DNA of 64,000 nt from Eutreptiella sp. 'Long Island Sound 2002' (GCA_964036045.1 OZ038400.1:15187079-15251078), one strand, 5' to 3'; shown: positions 25,219-36,160, counted from the stretch's first letter. The notes: generated by a model not told the origin, from the letters alone. Translations and numbers: made by a program.

Positions 25219-27680
25219 CTCCAGGAGGACACGACGGGCGACGCCCTGTGGCTCCTCTCGTGGAACCTGCGCAACGGCCTCGTACCACCGGGCCGGTCCC
25301 TCCGGGACACGCTCCGGCGGCGCCGGGGCCGGCGGCCTGTACCGACAAGGAGCACCTCATCACCGGCATGCTACCCCAGGAGGGGGGCTTTGCCATCATG
25401 CTCCAGGAAACAGGGATCGCCACCCGGGCGCAGGAGATGCACGTGGCCGCGGCGCTCCGGGACAAGGGGTACACCGCCTTCTTCAGCAGCCGGCTGGCGG
25501 AGACGGGAGCCACCTCCACCTCGAGAGGGGGGGGCCTCCTCACCGCGGTCAGCAGCAAATACGTGGCGGAGCACGAGGTGCTCAGTTTCACGGAAATCGT
25601 CCCCGGGAAGGCCGCGGCCCTGGAGATCCGCACGGACGGGGGAGGCCTCACCCTCATCAACGTCCACGGGCCGCAAGCAGGCTGCTCCCCGTGGGCGGGA
25701 CGGGCGGCGTTCTGGGCCGACATACAAATGTATGCCACGGCACGCAGCCTCGGTGGGAGACACCCGGTGGTCATCGCCGGCGACACCAACATCTACATGG
25801 ATGCCACCACCAACCCGGCCACGGAGCACTTCCGAGCGGGCTGGGAGGCCTGCGGTTTCCGGAGGGCCACGGCAGGCGGCGAGGAGGACATGACCCCCAC
25901 GCTCCACCCGTCCCGGCACCGAGTGGACACCTTCCTGGTCAACGAGCCCCTCCTGCCGTGGTCCCTGCGGGAAAGCGTCTGGGCTCGCGGCATGGCACAC
26001 CCGCAGGTGGTCGGCTCGGACCACCTCCCGTTCCGCCTGGCCCTGCCGGGCCTCCTCAGCGCAGCGGGGCGCGCGGCGATGCCCACCCCCTACAGCCACA
26101 CGGAGGGCCGCCTCCTCCCGTACGACGCCGAGGCTGCGCCCGTCCAACACTGCCTGTGGGCGGCGGTCACCGCCGCGCAGGATGAACCCTCCCTGGCGCC
26201 CTGGCTGGGTCCCGCAGAGCAGCACGACTACGGGTCCATGCCCGCGGCCGCGGTGGATAAGGTGTTCGAACACCTCCACGCGACGCACCACGCCCTGGCG
26301 CGTGTGGTGGGACGCCGGCAGCCGTCCCCGGCGGGGACGGACCCGGCGGAGGGGGACCTCCCGGAGAGCGGAATGCGGCTCCAGGCGGCGGTCCTCTGCT
26401 ATGACACCCTGGCAGCGCGCGCGCCGGCAGCGTACCAGGCGGACGCGGCACGGCATGGCATCCGGTCCGAGGCGGCGCTTCGGCTCACGGAGGAGCTGCG
26501 GGGTGTGTCGCCCGGGTTCCGCCCGACCACACAGGGCCGGCTACAGGAGGAGCTGGAGAGGCAAGCAACCGCCCTTGAGGAGGACATTCGCCAGCTCCGC
26601 GCACTCCTGGCGGCAGACCGCAAGCGCGCCATCAAGACGGCACGGGGTGGTCAGCGACTGGCACCAAGGGCCCCTCCTTGGCTCCAACACAGGCCCCCCA
26701 CTGTTCATGGCGCAGCGGCAGCTCCAGAGGGGCAGGCCCAACTACGTCTTCTCCTTCGACGCCCGCAAGGCCTTCGACACCGCCCCGCACGGCGCCCTCC
26801 ACCTCATCCTGCGCCATCTCTTCGTGCCGCCGGACGTCATCGACCTCCTGCTCTTCCTCCACACGTGCGCCAGGCTGCGCATCGTCACCGCACACGGGCT
26901 AACACAGCCCGTCTACATGCTGCGTGGCGTCCGGCAGGGCAACCCCGAGAGCCCCCTGCTGTACGCGCTCCTCTTGGAGCCCCTGCTCCGGGCGCAGGGG
27001 CACCGCTTGTAGTGGCCCACACGCTGCAGCAATTCGTCGAGGGCGTGGAGGCGGTGGCCGCTTACTTGGGGATGATGGGCATGGAGCTCAACCCCCGCAA
27101 GTGCGCCATGGCCACCACGGAGGGGGTCCCGGGCCTGCAGCTGCGCCTCTGTCCCCACCTGGATAACCCGTGGCAATGGGTGCCAGCGGCGGACTGCGTC
27201 CCCTATCTGGGACTCCAGCTGCAGCCGGACGGGGAGTTCTCCCTGCTGCGCAAGCACCGGCTACGCCTGGCGGCTGTGCACCACTGGTGCCTCAACACCC
27301 TCGCGCCACCGAAAGTGGTGCAGGACGTCATCCTGGCGATCCTCGGGGGGGTGACGCAGTACGTCGCCCCTTTCATCGCCGACGACTCCGACACTGCACG
27401 CCACCTGGACCACATCACGGTCCAGGTCGCGAAGGACAGGGCGCGGTACGCCTTCGACGCCTCGCGGGACAGCCTGCAGGATGACCGGACCCTGGGGCTC
27501 ACACGGGTGCCAACGCGGTGCCAGCAGGCAGCGGTGGCCCTCGTGGGTAGACTCGTCCACCACCGCTCAACCTCCGTGCGCCCCGAGGTCACCAAGATGT
27601 TCTGGGAAATAGCCGGCGCGCACGGAATATGTCCCGAGGTACACTACCCCGTCCCGGAGTTCGCAACTCTCGCGGGGGGA
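25219..27680 (+). pseudogene. Polyprotein middle part: APE-type endonuclease and reverse transcriptase, with deletions
   Basis: The endonuclease begins with LWLLSWNLRNG (Asn codon 25264) directly after the TGA at 25216, then changes frame between about 25275 and 25340. It continues with LQET (Glu 25407), INVHGP, GDTN (Asp 25782, Asn 25788), RVDTFLV (Asp 25926) and GSDH (Asp 26019, His 26022), the full exonuclease-endonuclease-phosphatase signature that nicks target DNA. After a linker ending in RKRAIKTAR the frame changes near 26641 straight into HQGPLLGSNTG, so the RT fingers are missing. RT motif A is YVFSFDARKAFD (Asp 26758) and motif B is GVRQGNPESPLLY (Gln 26935). The frame then stops at 27010-27012 and coding resumes in another frame with LVVAHTLQQF and LNPRKCAM (motif D/E area). 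The motif C YxDD box that should lie between is absent. A G run at 27674-27679 shifts the frame into the next segment. This RT cannot be catalytic. Confidence 0.9.
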
Positions 27681-30600
27681 TGACTGGGTCCACCGCGTAC
27701 CCCGGGCCCTGGCCGCCCTGGGAGTGGGGCTGTACAACCCCATCGCGTGCCCCAGGGCGGCCCATGTCCAACTACAGTCCCCGCCAGGCAACATCGTCAC
27801 GCTGCGCACCGCCAAGCTGCGACACCGCGACACGTGCCGCCTGACGGTGCCGCACACAACGCCGTGGCATGGGCACCACGGGCCACGCCACCCCTTCCCC
27901 GACAACGACGACCCATGGCCGACGGCGGTGCGGGAATGCCTCAACCAATGCGCCGATGAACACCTCCACTATTGCCGCCGTGAGCAGGAGCCCACCAACC
28001 ACCCCGGATGGCGCGACGCCTTGGTCCACCTCTTCCACACCACCGGCACGCGGGACCCCCGCCTGAGACTCGTCCACCCCACGAGGGCTAAGCAGGAGGC
28101 CCACACCGGCCCACGGGTGACCCCGGACGGCCTGCACCTCCACGTCGGGGGCTACCGCCGCCGGGGCGGCCTGTCCCCCCCCACGCGGGGGGCGGCGTAC
28201 CACCCGCCGGCAGCCCTCCTGTACATCCTCCGTGACGTACTCGCGGAAGGCGAGCACCAAGAGCCTAACGCGGATGTGGCGTGGCCCGAGCCCCTGTGCC
28301 CCCGGCCCCACGCGCCGACGCCGGTGTGGTTGGTGACCACGGACGACCAATGCACCCAAGCGGCGGGGCAAGCACAGCTCCGGGCCGAGTGGGTAATAGT
28401 GCAGGTGGGGACAGGCCAGCCCAAACCCCATGGGCTTCCCCGTGGCACCGCCCTGCTGGTAGCTACGGGGGTGCCGCACGACCCACACATGGCGGTGCAC
28501 GCGCTGGAGGACCAGCCGGAGGACACGGGACACCTGGTGGTGCACCAGCGCGGAGGCCCGGCGTGGCTCCGGGAACATGTGACGGCACTTCGGTCCTGGG
28601 CAAGCACGGTCGCCGGAGCGGAGATCCGGCTGCACGACCACCTGGCGATCAACCCCAACGACACCAGGGCGCTGGACGTGGACCAACTGACCCCCAGCCA
28701 CCCCGACGTCCGGTGGCACTCCGCCGACCTCAACGCGGGGTGGCTCAGCCCCACCGGGTACTACTGGATCCCGGAGGCCTGGGGCCACACCTCTTCCGAC
28801 GCGTCCGGGGGCGGACCCTGCAAACACGCCACCAGCGTCGCTCTCGCCGCCGACCTCACCCGCACGTGGGCGGTGGCCATCTCGGGCACGGTGCCCGACG
28901 GGGAGGGGGTGGCCGCCTCCCTTCCCCTACACTACGGTGCCCACCGACCGTGGGTCCACACGGTGGACGCCGAAGTCATCCTCCACCTCCTGCGGCACGC
29001 AGATCGCGAGCGGACCACGGGGGTCCCCGCGGGTGCAGCGAAGGTGGTCCACCAGATGCCCCTGCGGTGGCTCCGGGACGGCCTGTGCGCGCGAGGACCA
29101 CACGCCGGGCGCCCTTTCTGGTACGTCCGAGCCACCTCGCACCACAGTGACGCCCTACTGCACAAGGCAGACTGGGCGGCGTCCCAGGACACCGTGCTGC
29201 AGAACACGCCCCCGGACCCTGGCCACGCCCAACTCATTGTCGCCGGTCATGACGGCCACCTCGACCTACGACCCCCCACGATGCGGGCGCTCGGCGAGGT
29301 CGCGCAGCGGGCGCAGACGGACCATGCGCTGACGCACCGGGGACACACACCTTTGGGCGCGGCCCACGCCACAGCCTATGTCCACGCCCGGGACCTCACC
29401 GCGGCGGCCACCAACCGCCGGGCGCTGCGAGCCCGGGACGGCCACACGCCGGTGCAGCGCAGGCTCCGCGTCCGTAAGGAGCGGCTCTCCGGCGTCGCCG
29501 TCGTCCCACGACCGTGCCTCCTATGCGGCGGCCCGGAGGAGACCCCGGTACACATGCACGTGGGGTGCGCCCACTCACGGCTCCTCTGGCCCCACTACCG
29601 CCAGGCGGTACACGAGGCGGCCTGCCACCTCCCGCCCGGGGACAAAGCCCTGTGGGTGCCCTCGTGGCGCTCCGCAGGCGCCGCATGGACGGAAGTCTTC
29701 TGCTCCGGACTGGTGCCCGAGGACGCGGAGGCGCAGCTCCGCGCCATAACCCACTACGACCCGCCGGGAGGGACCTCTGTGGACGATTTTCTACACCACA
29801 TGCTCCGGCTGGGGGACTTCGCATGGGAGCTTCGCAACCACCGGCTGGAGCAACTCCTCCGCGAGCCCCTAAGCGCGGCGGCCCGGGCACACCGATGGCT
29901 CACTGCGGCGGAGGGCGACCACCCTCCCCCTCCCCCGCGCCCTAACAAGGACTTCGTAGCCTCCCTCCGTGTCGTGAATGGCACTCTGGAGTGCCCGCCC
30001 CAAGAGGGCCCCCACCCGTACCAGGACCTGCCAGGGGGGTTCTCGAAGCACCTACAAGGCGCCCTCTTCCCACCGTGGATCATCGGGCGCGGCTCCATGA
30101 CCGCGTGGGAGGCGCGCGTCGTGGGTGAGGAATGGGCGCGCGAGTGGAGCCGGTGGTGCGCCGCCACGCGCGCCCCGGGGACCCCTGCGCAACGGTACAC
30201 CGCCATCCCAGTCGAGGGATGGGGGCCGGACACCCGGCCGAGACCAACCGTGATCCGCGGGGCGGGACCTGACCACCCGTGGGACGCGGCGATGGGGGGA
30301 TGGCTGCAAGCGGCCCCGGGGCCGCTTACAGGATGGACTGGGGACGTGTCCTCACTCGTCAGGACACCCGACCCCCCCCGCATCGTCCTTCACGCCGCCA
30401 ACGTACTCCGGGCTACGGAGATACGCAAATGGGGACACGCCGCGGCCACCGTCCGGTGGCACCCCCCAGAGGACGGGGCCGCCCAGCTCGCCGTGGCGCA
30501 CTTCAAAGCTGGGGGGCCGGTATACGACGACGCCCTGTCCCGGCTGAGCGACACCCAGGGGCCCTTGCTCCTCATGCTCCCCACCGACATTGCAGCCGCG

Positions 30601-31275
30601 CTGCGCCAGGAGCTGGACGCCTGCGAAGGGCTGCGAGTGGGATGGGAGGCAGTCGCGGATGGCACCCTGCTGGCCCTCCTCCACCGAGACGCCGAGAACG
30701 GGTGCCAATGGGATGCGCTGACGCCCCACCTCACCGGGCGCCACGTGTACATGGCAACCCCCCCCGAGGGGCACCCCCGCCCGGCGTGGGACGACCTCAT
30801 CGCCGCCTTCCACGACCACGGGATTCTCCCCGACGACACGTGGCGGGAGGTCCAGCGGAAGACGCTCGGCAGGGACTACCGGCGCCGCGTCCGCGCCCGC
30901 CTGCTGGAGATCCGGGACCCCCTCCGACAGAGGTGGGACGACCTCTGGCTCCGCCATCTCGACCCCTGGTCGCCGCCCTCCCACCTCCCACACACCTGCC
31001 GGCTCTGCGGGGAATGCGACACGGTGTCCTCCGGAGCGTCGACAGGCGCCAACAGGTGCGCGCGGTGCGCCCAGGTGGCCGCGTGCCCCTGGCCCGAACC
31101 TCCCGCAGGCCCGCGCAGGCGCACAGAGGAGGAGGCCCTGCACCGGCGCATCGAGGAGGCACACGCCCCCTCACACGAGCGCGCGGGCCCCGCGGGCGCT
31201 GCCCTTTTGTGGAGCCACGTGCACCTGCCGGACCCCACATCCATTGCGCACCTGTCGCACGTGTTCGCGCCCTGA
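27661..31275 (+). pseudogene. Polyprotein C-terminal part: RNase H, zinc knuckle, C-terminal Cys-rich motif
   Basis: The open frame is entered by frameshift at the G6 run; RGDDWVHRVPRALAALGVG before the first possible GTG at 27724 is clearly coding-like continuation. An RNase H I-like domain runs from about 28780 to 29190: SSDASGG (Asp 28798), DGEGVA (Glu 28903), TVDAEVIL (Asp 28966) and SHHSDALLHKADWAA (Asp 29170), fitting D-E-D-D with a late His. A LINE-type zinc knuckle follows: CLLC-x8-H-x4-C from 29515, with PEETPVHMHVGC. The remaining ~500 residues are not recognised, except a C-terminal CRLCGEC...CARC motif near 30997-31068. I looked for a restriction-enzyme-like endonuclease (RPD-x12-14-D after the knuckle) and did not find a convincing one. 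This segment has no internal stop over 1183 codons, so it has decayed less than the RT. It ends at TGA 31273-31275. Confidence 0.8.
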
Positions 31276-31314
31276 CCCCCACCCGCCGCCGCCCTCTGCA
31301 GAGCCCGCAGTACC

Positions 31315-32547
31315 ATGCCACGCCGACGGGGGGATGGGCCGGGACACGCCAGGGCCCGCCGCAAAGCGCAGGAGGCGGCCGTCCGGGGCCTAGTGGCGGA
31401 CGCGGTGGCGGAGGCACACGAGGCGCACGCTGCCGCGCGGCGTGACCTGGCGGGCAGTGCGAGGGCTTTCCTCAACGAGACCGCCCTCCCGGCCGTCCGC
31501 GCCCTGAACGGAGCGGGGGCCCCTACGCTGCTCCCGGCGATGCACCGGATCGTGAACACCGTCCAGCCGGGGCTCATCAGCCCGGAGGCGGCCCTCTACG
31601 GGCACTGGATGCAGTGGCACGAGTCCAACCGGTCGGGCCGGCCCCTGTCCATGGGGGACACCCTGCAGCTGACGGGAGCGGGGTCCGCCATGTCCCTCCG
31701 CAGCAGCGCCCCAGCCGTGCTGCACGCCCTCAGGACGCGCTACCCCGGGGGCGCGGCCCCGTACCTGAACCAGGCGCGGGCCACGTACCCGGGGGGAGTG
31801 TCCGAGCTGGATGCGGCGCTCCACCTTCTACACCCACCGGACGAGGACCTGGAGGTGGGCGAGATCACGGTGTTCGTGGAAGACGCGGACGAAGCGCCCT
31901 CCCGCCCCCGACCGACCAACCCGGTGTACGACGGCACCAGGCCTACCCCCCCGTACGCCATCGTATGCGAGGCATTCCCCAGGGAGCCCGCTTGGTGCCC
32001 CGCCCTCCCGCCGGCGACGCACGCGCCCCGCGGCTGGGCCAACCCAGGCCTGTCCCCCCCCCTCTCCAGGACCAGGGGTGCCCACCACAGGGGGCAGGTC
32101 CTCTGGCAAGCGTGCCCTGGCACCCCCCTGCTCCTCCTCGTCGTCGCGACCCGCGGGGACCCGGAGCGGGTCCTGGGGATCACCCCCACCCACCTCTATG
32201 AGGCAGCACCCGTACCCCGCCCCCCCCTCCCGGCGCCCGCGGCGCGGGACGGAGTACACACCTTCCTGCGAACACAGGAGGTCACCGCCGTTACGGGGGT
32301 CCACCTAGTGCGGCTTCCCCCGACACCACCCGACGACCCCCGGGGGCCCAGGGCCCTGGGCCCCGCCCCAGACTGGGGGCTATGGCGCGACGCGTGGGCC
32401 GCGTGGCTCCCCCGCCTCCCCTCCCAATGCCGATGGATGGCCGCCGGCCCCCGCCCGTGCGGGGCTGACGCCACAGCCGGCCCCCCACCCACTCCCCCCC
32501 TCCCCCCCGCAGAGCACCGCACGGCACTGCCCACGGCACGGCACTGA
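31315..32547 (+). CDS. Unknown 410-aa ORF downstream of the polyprotein
   Basis: ATG at 31315 (ACCATGC, A at -3) lies 39 nt after the polyprotein stop and the frame is intact to TGA 32545-32547. The N-terminus (MPRRRGDGPGHARARRKAQ) is strongly basic. The next ~100 residues are Ala-rich and look helical (VADAVAEAHEAHAAARRDLAGSA). The middle has a short acidic stretch (DEDLEVGEITVFVEDADEA), and the C-terminal third is Pro-rich with a hydrophobic patch (GTPLLLLVVATRGDPERVLG). No family is recognised. Basic ends and coiled helical parts would suit a nucleic-acid-binding, ORF1/Gag-like accessory protein, but that is a guess. Its intact frame beside a wrecked polyprotein is notable. The stop overlaps the ATG of the next ORF as TGATG. 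Confidence 0.55.
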   Translation: MPRRRGDGPGHARARRKAQEAAVRGLVADAVAEAHEAHAAARRDLAGSARAFLNETALPAVRALNGAGAPTLLPAMHRIVNTVQPGLISPEAALYGHWMQWHESNRSGRPLSMGDTLQLTGAGSAMSLRSSAPAVLHALRTRYPGGAAPYLNQARATYPGGVSELDAALHLLHPPDEDLEVGEITVFVEDADEAPSRPRPTNPVYDGTRPTPPYAIVCEAFPREPAWCPALPPATHAPRGWANPGLSPPLSRTRGAHHRGQVLWQACPGTPLLLLVVATRGDPERVLGITPTHLYEAAPVPRPPLPAPAARDGVHTFLRTQEVTAVTGVHLVRLPPTPPDDPRGPRALGPAPDWGLWRDAWAAWLPRLPSQCRWMAAGPRPCGADATAGPPPTPPLPPAEHRTALPTARH

Positions 32548-34416
32548 TGCACCAGGAGGTAGTGGGAAGGGCGCGCCTCCCACCACGCATGCCTACCAGG
32601 ATAACGGTGATGGCAGACTCCGATGGCTCCCCCGCCCGCTCCGACCGCCACCACCGCCGGTCCCGCTCTCGCTCCCCCGTCTCCCCGGAGTGGACGGGGG
32701 AGACCCCCGCGGAGCGCGAGGAGCGGAGGCTGGCGGAGGCGGCGGTGCTGGTCGGCCCGCCGCCGCCGGCCTAGGAGCCTGCGGCAGCCGAGGTGACCGC
32801 CCCCGCCGCCCAAGCAGCAAGCCCTGCCGCCCCGCCCCGGGAGGGGGCCCCGGACGCGCCGGGAGCGGAGACCGCAGCCCCAGCGCGCCGCGCCGCGGCC
32901 CCGACCGCGGCCCCCGGCACGCCGTCGACACGAAGGGTAGCCCCAGCGCAGGAGCCTGGCGCACCGCCGAGGGCTGCCGCAGCCGCAGAGGAGAGCGGGG
33001 AGGGCGCGCGAGGGGCCGCGACCGCGGCCCCGGCAAGCCGCGCCACCGCCTCGGCCGGCCACGCCGCGACCCCCAGCACACCGCGCAAGCAGGGGAAGGA
33101 CCCACGGGCCGCACGGGCCACGGGCGCCCCGCCAGCGGCCGCCGCAGCAGTAGCAGTGGGCAGGGAGAGCGCGAAGTACCGCGCCCACGCCAACCCCACC
33201 CACACCCACACCAGTCCCCCCAAGCCGTTCCCCCCCAAGCCCTTCCCCCCGGGGCGGACGCGGCACGTCCGCCCCCCGGCGCCCGCGCGTTCGCCGCCGG
33301 GCGTCACGCTGCCGCAACTGCAGAGGCAGCAGGACGCCCGGCGTGTGGTCCGGGAAGGGGGGGACGGCGCGCAGGCAGGGCAGAGCGCCAGCCACGGGAG
33401 CGCGGAGCGGGGGGCAGGAGGGCAGGGGGCCGGGACGGGAACAGGGCACGGGAAGGGCGCGCAGGGGCACGGGCGGGACGCCCAGGTGCAGGGAGCGGGG
33501 CAAGGGACGGTGGGCGAGCGGGCGGGCCAGGGCGTGGGGGACAGGGGGCAGGACCCGCGACACGGGCAGGGAGCCGGAAAGGGGCCCAAGGGCAAGGGCA
33601 AGGGCAAGGGCAAGGGCAAGGGCAAGGGCGAGGGCAAGGGGCAGAGGGGACGGGGCAAGGGAGCCCGGGGGGGAGGGCAGGCGGAAGGGAGGGGGGCGGG
33701 GAGCGGGGCGCCCCCGCAGCCGGACGTGCAGCCGGTGAGGTGCATCCCCCCCGGCATCCAGCAGATGCCGGCAAACCACACCCACCACCACCACCACCAC
33801 CTCTACAACATCGACCCTGACGCCGGCGAGCTCGTCCCCCCCCAACCCCCACGACCCCGGCACCAGTCAGCCCCCCCCGCGCCGAGAGCGGAGCCGGCGC
33901 GGATGGCCTCGGCGGGGGGGGGGCGGAGCGCGGCATCGGCGCCGCAGGCACAGGGGCAGCGGGGGGAGCCAGGGGCGGGGGGGGCCCGGCCCTGGGACCG
34001 GGACTGGAGCACGGTCCCGGACCCTCTGGGGGAGGAGGCCCTCCCCCTGGTTGGGGAGGTGTACGGGTGGTTGTGCTGGGCCAACCAGGGGACCACCAGG
34101 GGGTTGAGGAACCGGCCCTTTGATACCGTGCCCATCCGGAGGGACGGAGGAAACCGAGAGGTACCCCCGGGGGGGGTGGGCAGCCCCAGAGGACCATGAG
34201 AGGGTCCTCAGGTCAGTGATCCGGGCGGCGTGGCGCGACAGGGAGCCGACGTGGCCGGCCTTCCTGGAAGGGGGGGCTTTGCTCCGCATCACGGATGCGG
34301 ACGCCAACAACTGGCTCCCCCGGGCTTTGCGCAACGCCCTCGCCCACTGGCGCTACCGCCGGCACAACCCGCCGCCGCCACAGCCCCAGCCCCCACGCAA
34401 GCGGCGGCGCAGGTGA
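32547..34416 (+). pseudogene. Broken ORF with SR-like N-terminus and Gly/Lys-rich middle, overlapping the upstream stop
   Basis: The ATG at 32547 shares TGATG with the previous stop; ATGs at 32589 and 32610 in the same frame are alternatives. The N-terminus holds HHRRSRSRSPV, an SR-like basic patch. A TAG at 32772-32774 interrupts the frame, which then continues open for 468 codons: Ala/Pro-rich, then Gly/Gln/Arg-rich with (KG)n near 33590-33640, and a six-His run near 33785-33805. Around 34148-34175, at a C/G run, the likely frame shifts by one. The other frame (to TGA 34414-34416) carries the more protein-like tail HERVLRSVIRAAWRDREP...ITDADANNWLPRALRNALAHWRYRR and a basic end. This is probably one RNA- or DNA-binding accessory protein of the element, now broken by one nonsense codon and one frameshift. 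No family recognised. Confidence 0.5.
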
Positions 34417-36160
34417 CGGCCCAGACGGCGGACGCGAGACAGTGGGGGGGGGAGCTGGGCCCCCCGACCCGCGCCCCCCCCACGGTACGGAGTGACGCGG
34501 GAGCGCGCGCCACCTCCCGCGGAAGGGAGGGCGGAGACAATGAGCGCGGGGGGGAACCTGCTGCCCCGCAGCCCGCTAACCGCTGACTGCTAACCCTCAC
34601 GGCCGCCCCCGGCCGGCCAGCGCCGCGCGACGACGGCAGGGGGGATGCGGGGCCCCAGCGAAGGCCTGCACGAGGGTCCTCTCTCTAGCTAGAGGGGGGC
34701 GGGGGAAGGGTGCGACCCCCCGGCCGATGGCTGGCCCCCGGGGCCGGGACCGCCATGCCGCCCCCCCCCGGCCGTCAGGAGACGGCGCCAGGGGACCAGA
34801 GGGCCCCCCCCACACCCCCCCCCCCCCGCCCACCCAGGCCCAAGAGCGGACGGAGGCAGACCGAAGAAACGGCGGCCCCGCACCACCCCCCGAGGAGGCC
34901 GCTGCACCCGGGGTGCGGGGGCGCCACGGCCGGGGCAGACGCCCGCACGCCCCGCCCGCTGCCGGCCGACGGCGGACCGGCGGCGCCCAGGACTGCGCAA
35001 ACGGAGCGGCCCTATCAGAGGCCGGCCCCCCCTCCCCCCCCCCCCCCCCGCGCCGCACTGGCCCGTCGGCGGCAGACCGGACCGCGCCCGACGCCCGCGG
35101 CCGCCCGGCAACCCCCACGGCACGAGTACACCCCAGGGGGGCACGCCGGACACAACGGACGGCAGGCCGACGCCCGACGGGGCGGGGGGGGCGGGGGGGC
35201 GGCCCCCCCACCCCCCCCCCCCCCCGCACCCCCCCCCCAGCTTGGGAGCCACAGGAGCGGCCCTCCGCCCCCCCGGAGCCGAGGGGACGCCCCCCCCCCC
35301 AAAAGGGACCGCGACGCGGGGGGGGGGGGGATGCGGCTGGGCCTGCACACCACGCGCCCCAGCGCCCCCAGCCGCCTGCCCCCGCGGGGGTCGCGGCCGC
35401 AGAGCGAGCCCACACCAGCGTGCTGGAGCAACGCGCGCACCAAGCTTGGGGGCGGCGCACGGCGGACCACCAGAACAGTATGGAGGCCGCGCCCTACATG
35501 ACCCACCCGTGACCACAGCCCACTCAGGGAGGGCAGAGGGGGGGTTCAGGTCCGCAGGGGCCCCCGGGGGAGCGGTCCACGGGCCACCCCTCACCCCCCC
35601 CCGCCCCGGGGCGGCACCGCGACCCCGACCGCACGCACACGCCGGAAGGGGGTGCGCCGACGACACGAGGGGGGCCGGGATTGAGTACCGCAGCCCGCCA
35701 CCCAGAAGGGGGTCAGGGAGGCCGCGGAGCGACACCCCCCCCCCCCCCCCCCCACCGGCCCGCAAGCCGCGGGGGCCCCAGCCCCCACCCCCCGAGGCAG
35801 GGGGGATGGTCCCCCCCCCCCGCCCGAGAGAGGGGCCGGAGCGCGACCCGCCCCCCCGCCCCAGCCGCCGGCCCCCGCAGGGGCCGCGGAGAACAAGCGA
35901 GCCCGCGCCAACGTGCCAGGACGCCGCACAGATCGCGCCCAGGAAAGGCGGGCGAGCACGAACCGGAGTGATATGGGGGGCCACGCCCCCCATGGACAGC
36001 ACGACGCCGGTGACACCCGCTTTGTTGCCTGCCCAGGGAAGGCAGAGGGACGGAACGAGGCAGAGTGACCCCCCGCCCTACAGCCCCCCCCCGGCCGCAC
36101 GAACGGGGGGTACGGCGCACGCCCCCCCCCCCCCCCCCCCACCCGCCCCCCGGCACACGA
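34417..36160 (+). other. 3' UTR, homopolymer-rich, no gene recognised
   Basis: Extremely GC-rich sequence with runs of 10-20 C or G, for example near 34812-34830, 35030-35050, 35205-35240, 35735-35755 and 36120-36140. Two stretches (about 35360-35450 and 35855-35945) share CAGCCGCC(T/G)GCCCCCGC(G/A)GGGG(T/C)CGCGG and following sequence, so part of it is an old internal duplication. Open frames of up to 579 codons exist on both strands but are Pro/Gly/Arg-rich without motifs and are broken by nothing only because A/T-containing stops are rare here. Confidence 0.6.

Noticed and set aside
29515-31275. Restriction-enzyme-like second endonuclease as in Dualen
   Set aside because: A CCHC knuckle is present, but no convincing R/KPD-x12-14-D core follows; PDD and PDP occurrences lack the expected context.
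32196-33863. 555-codon minus-strand open frame opposite the last ORFs
   Set aside because: It is Leu/Pro/Gly/Arg-rich reverse complement of GC-rich coding DNA, with no motif.
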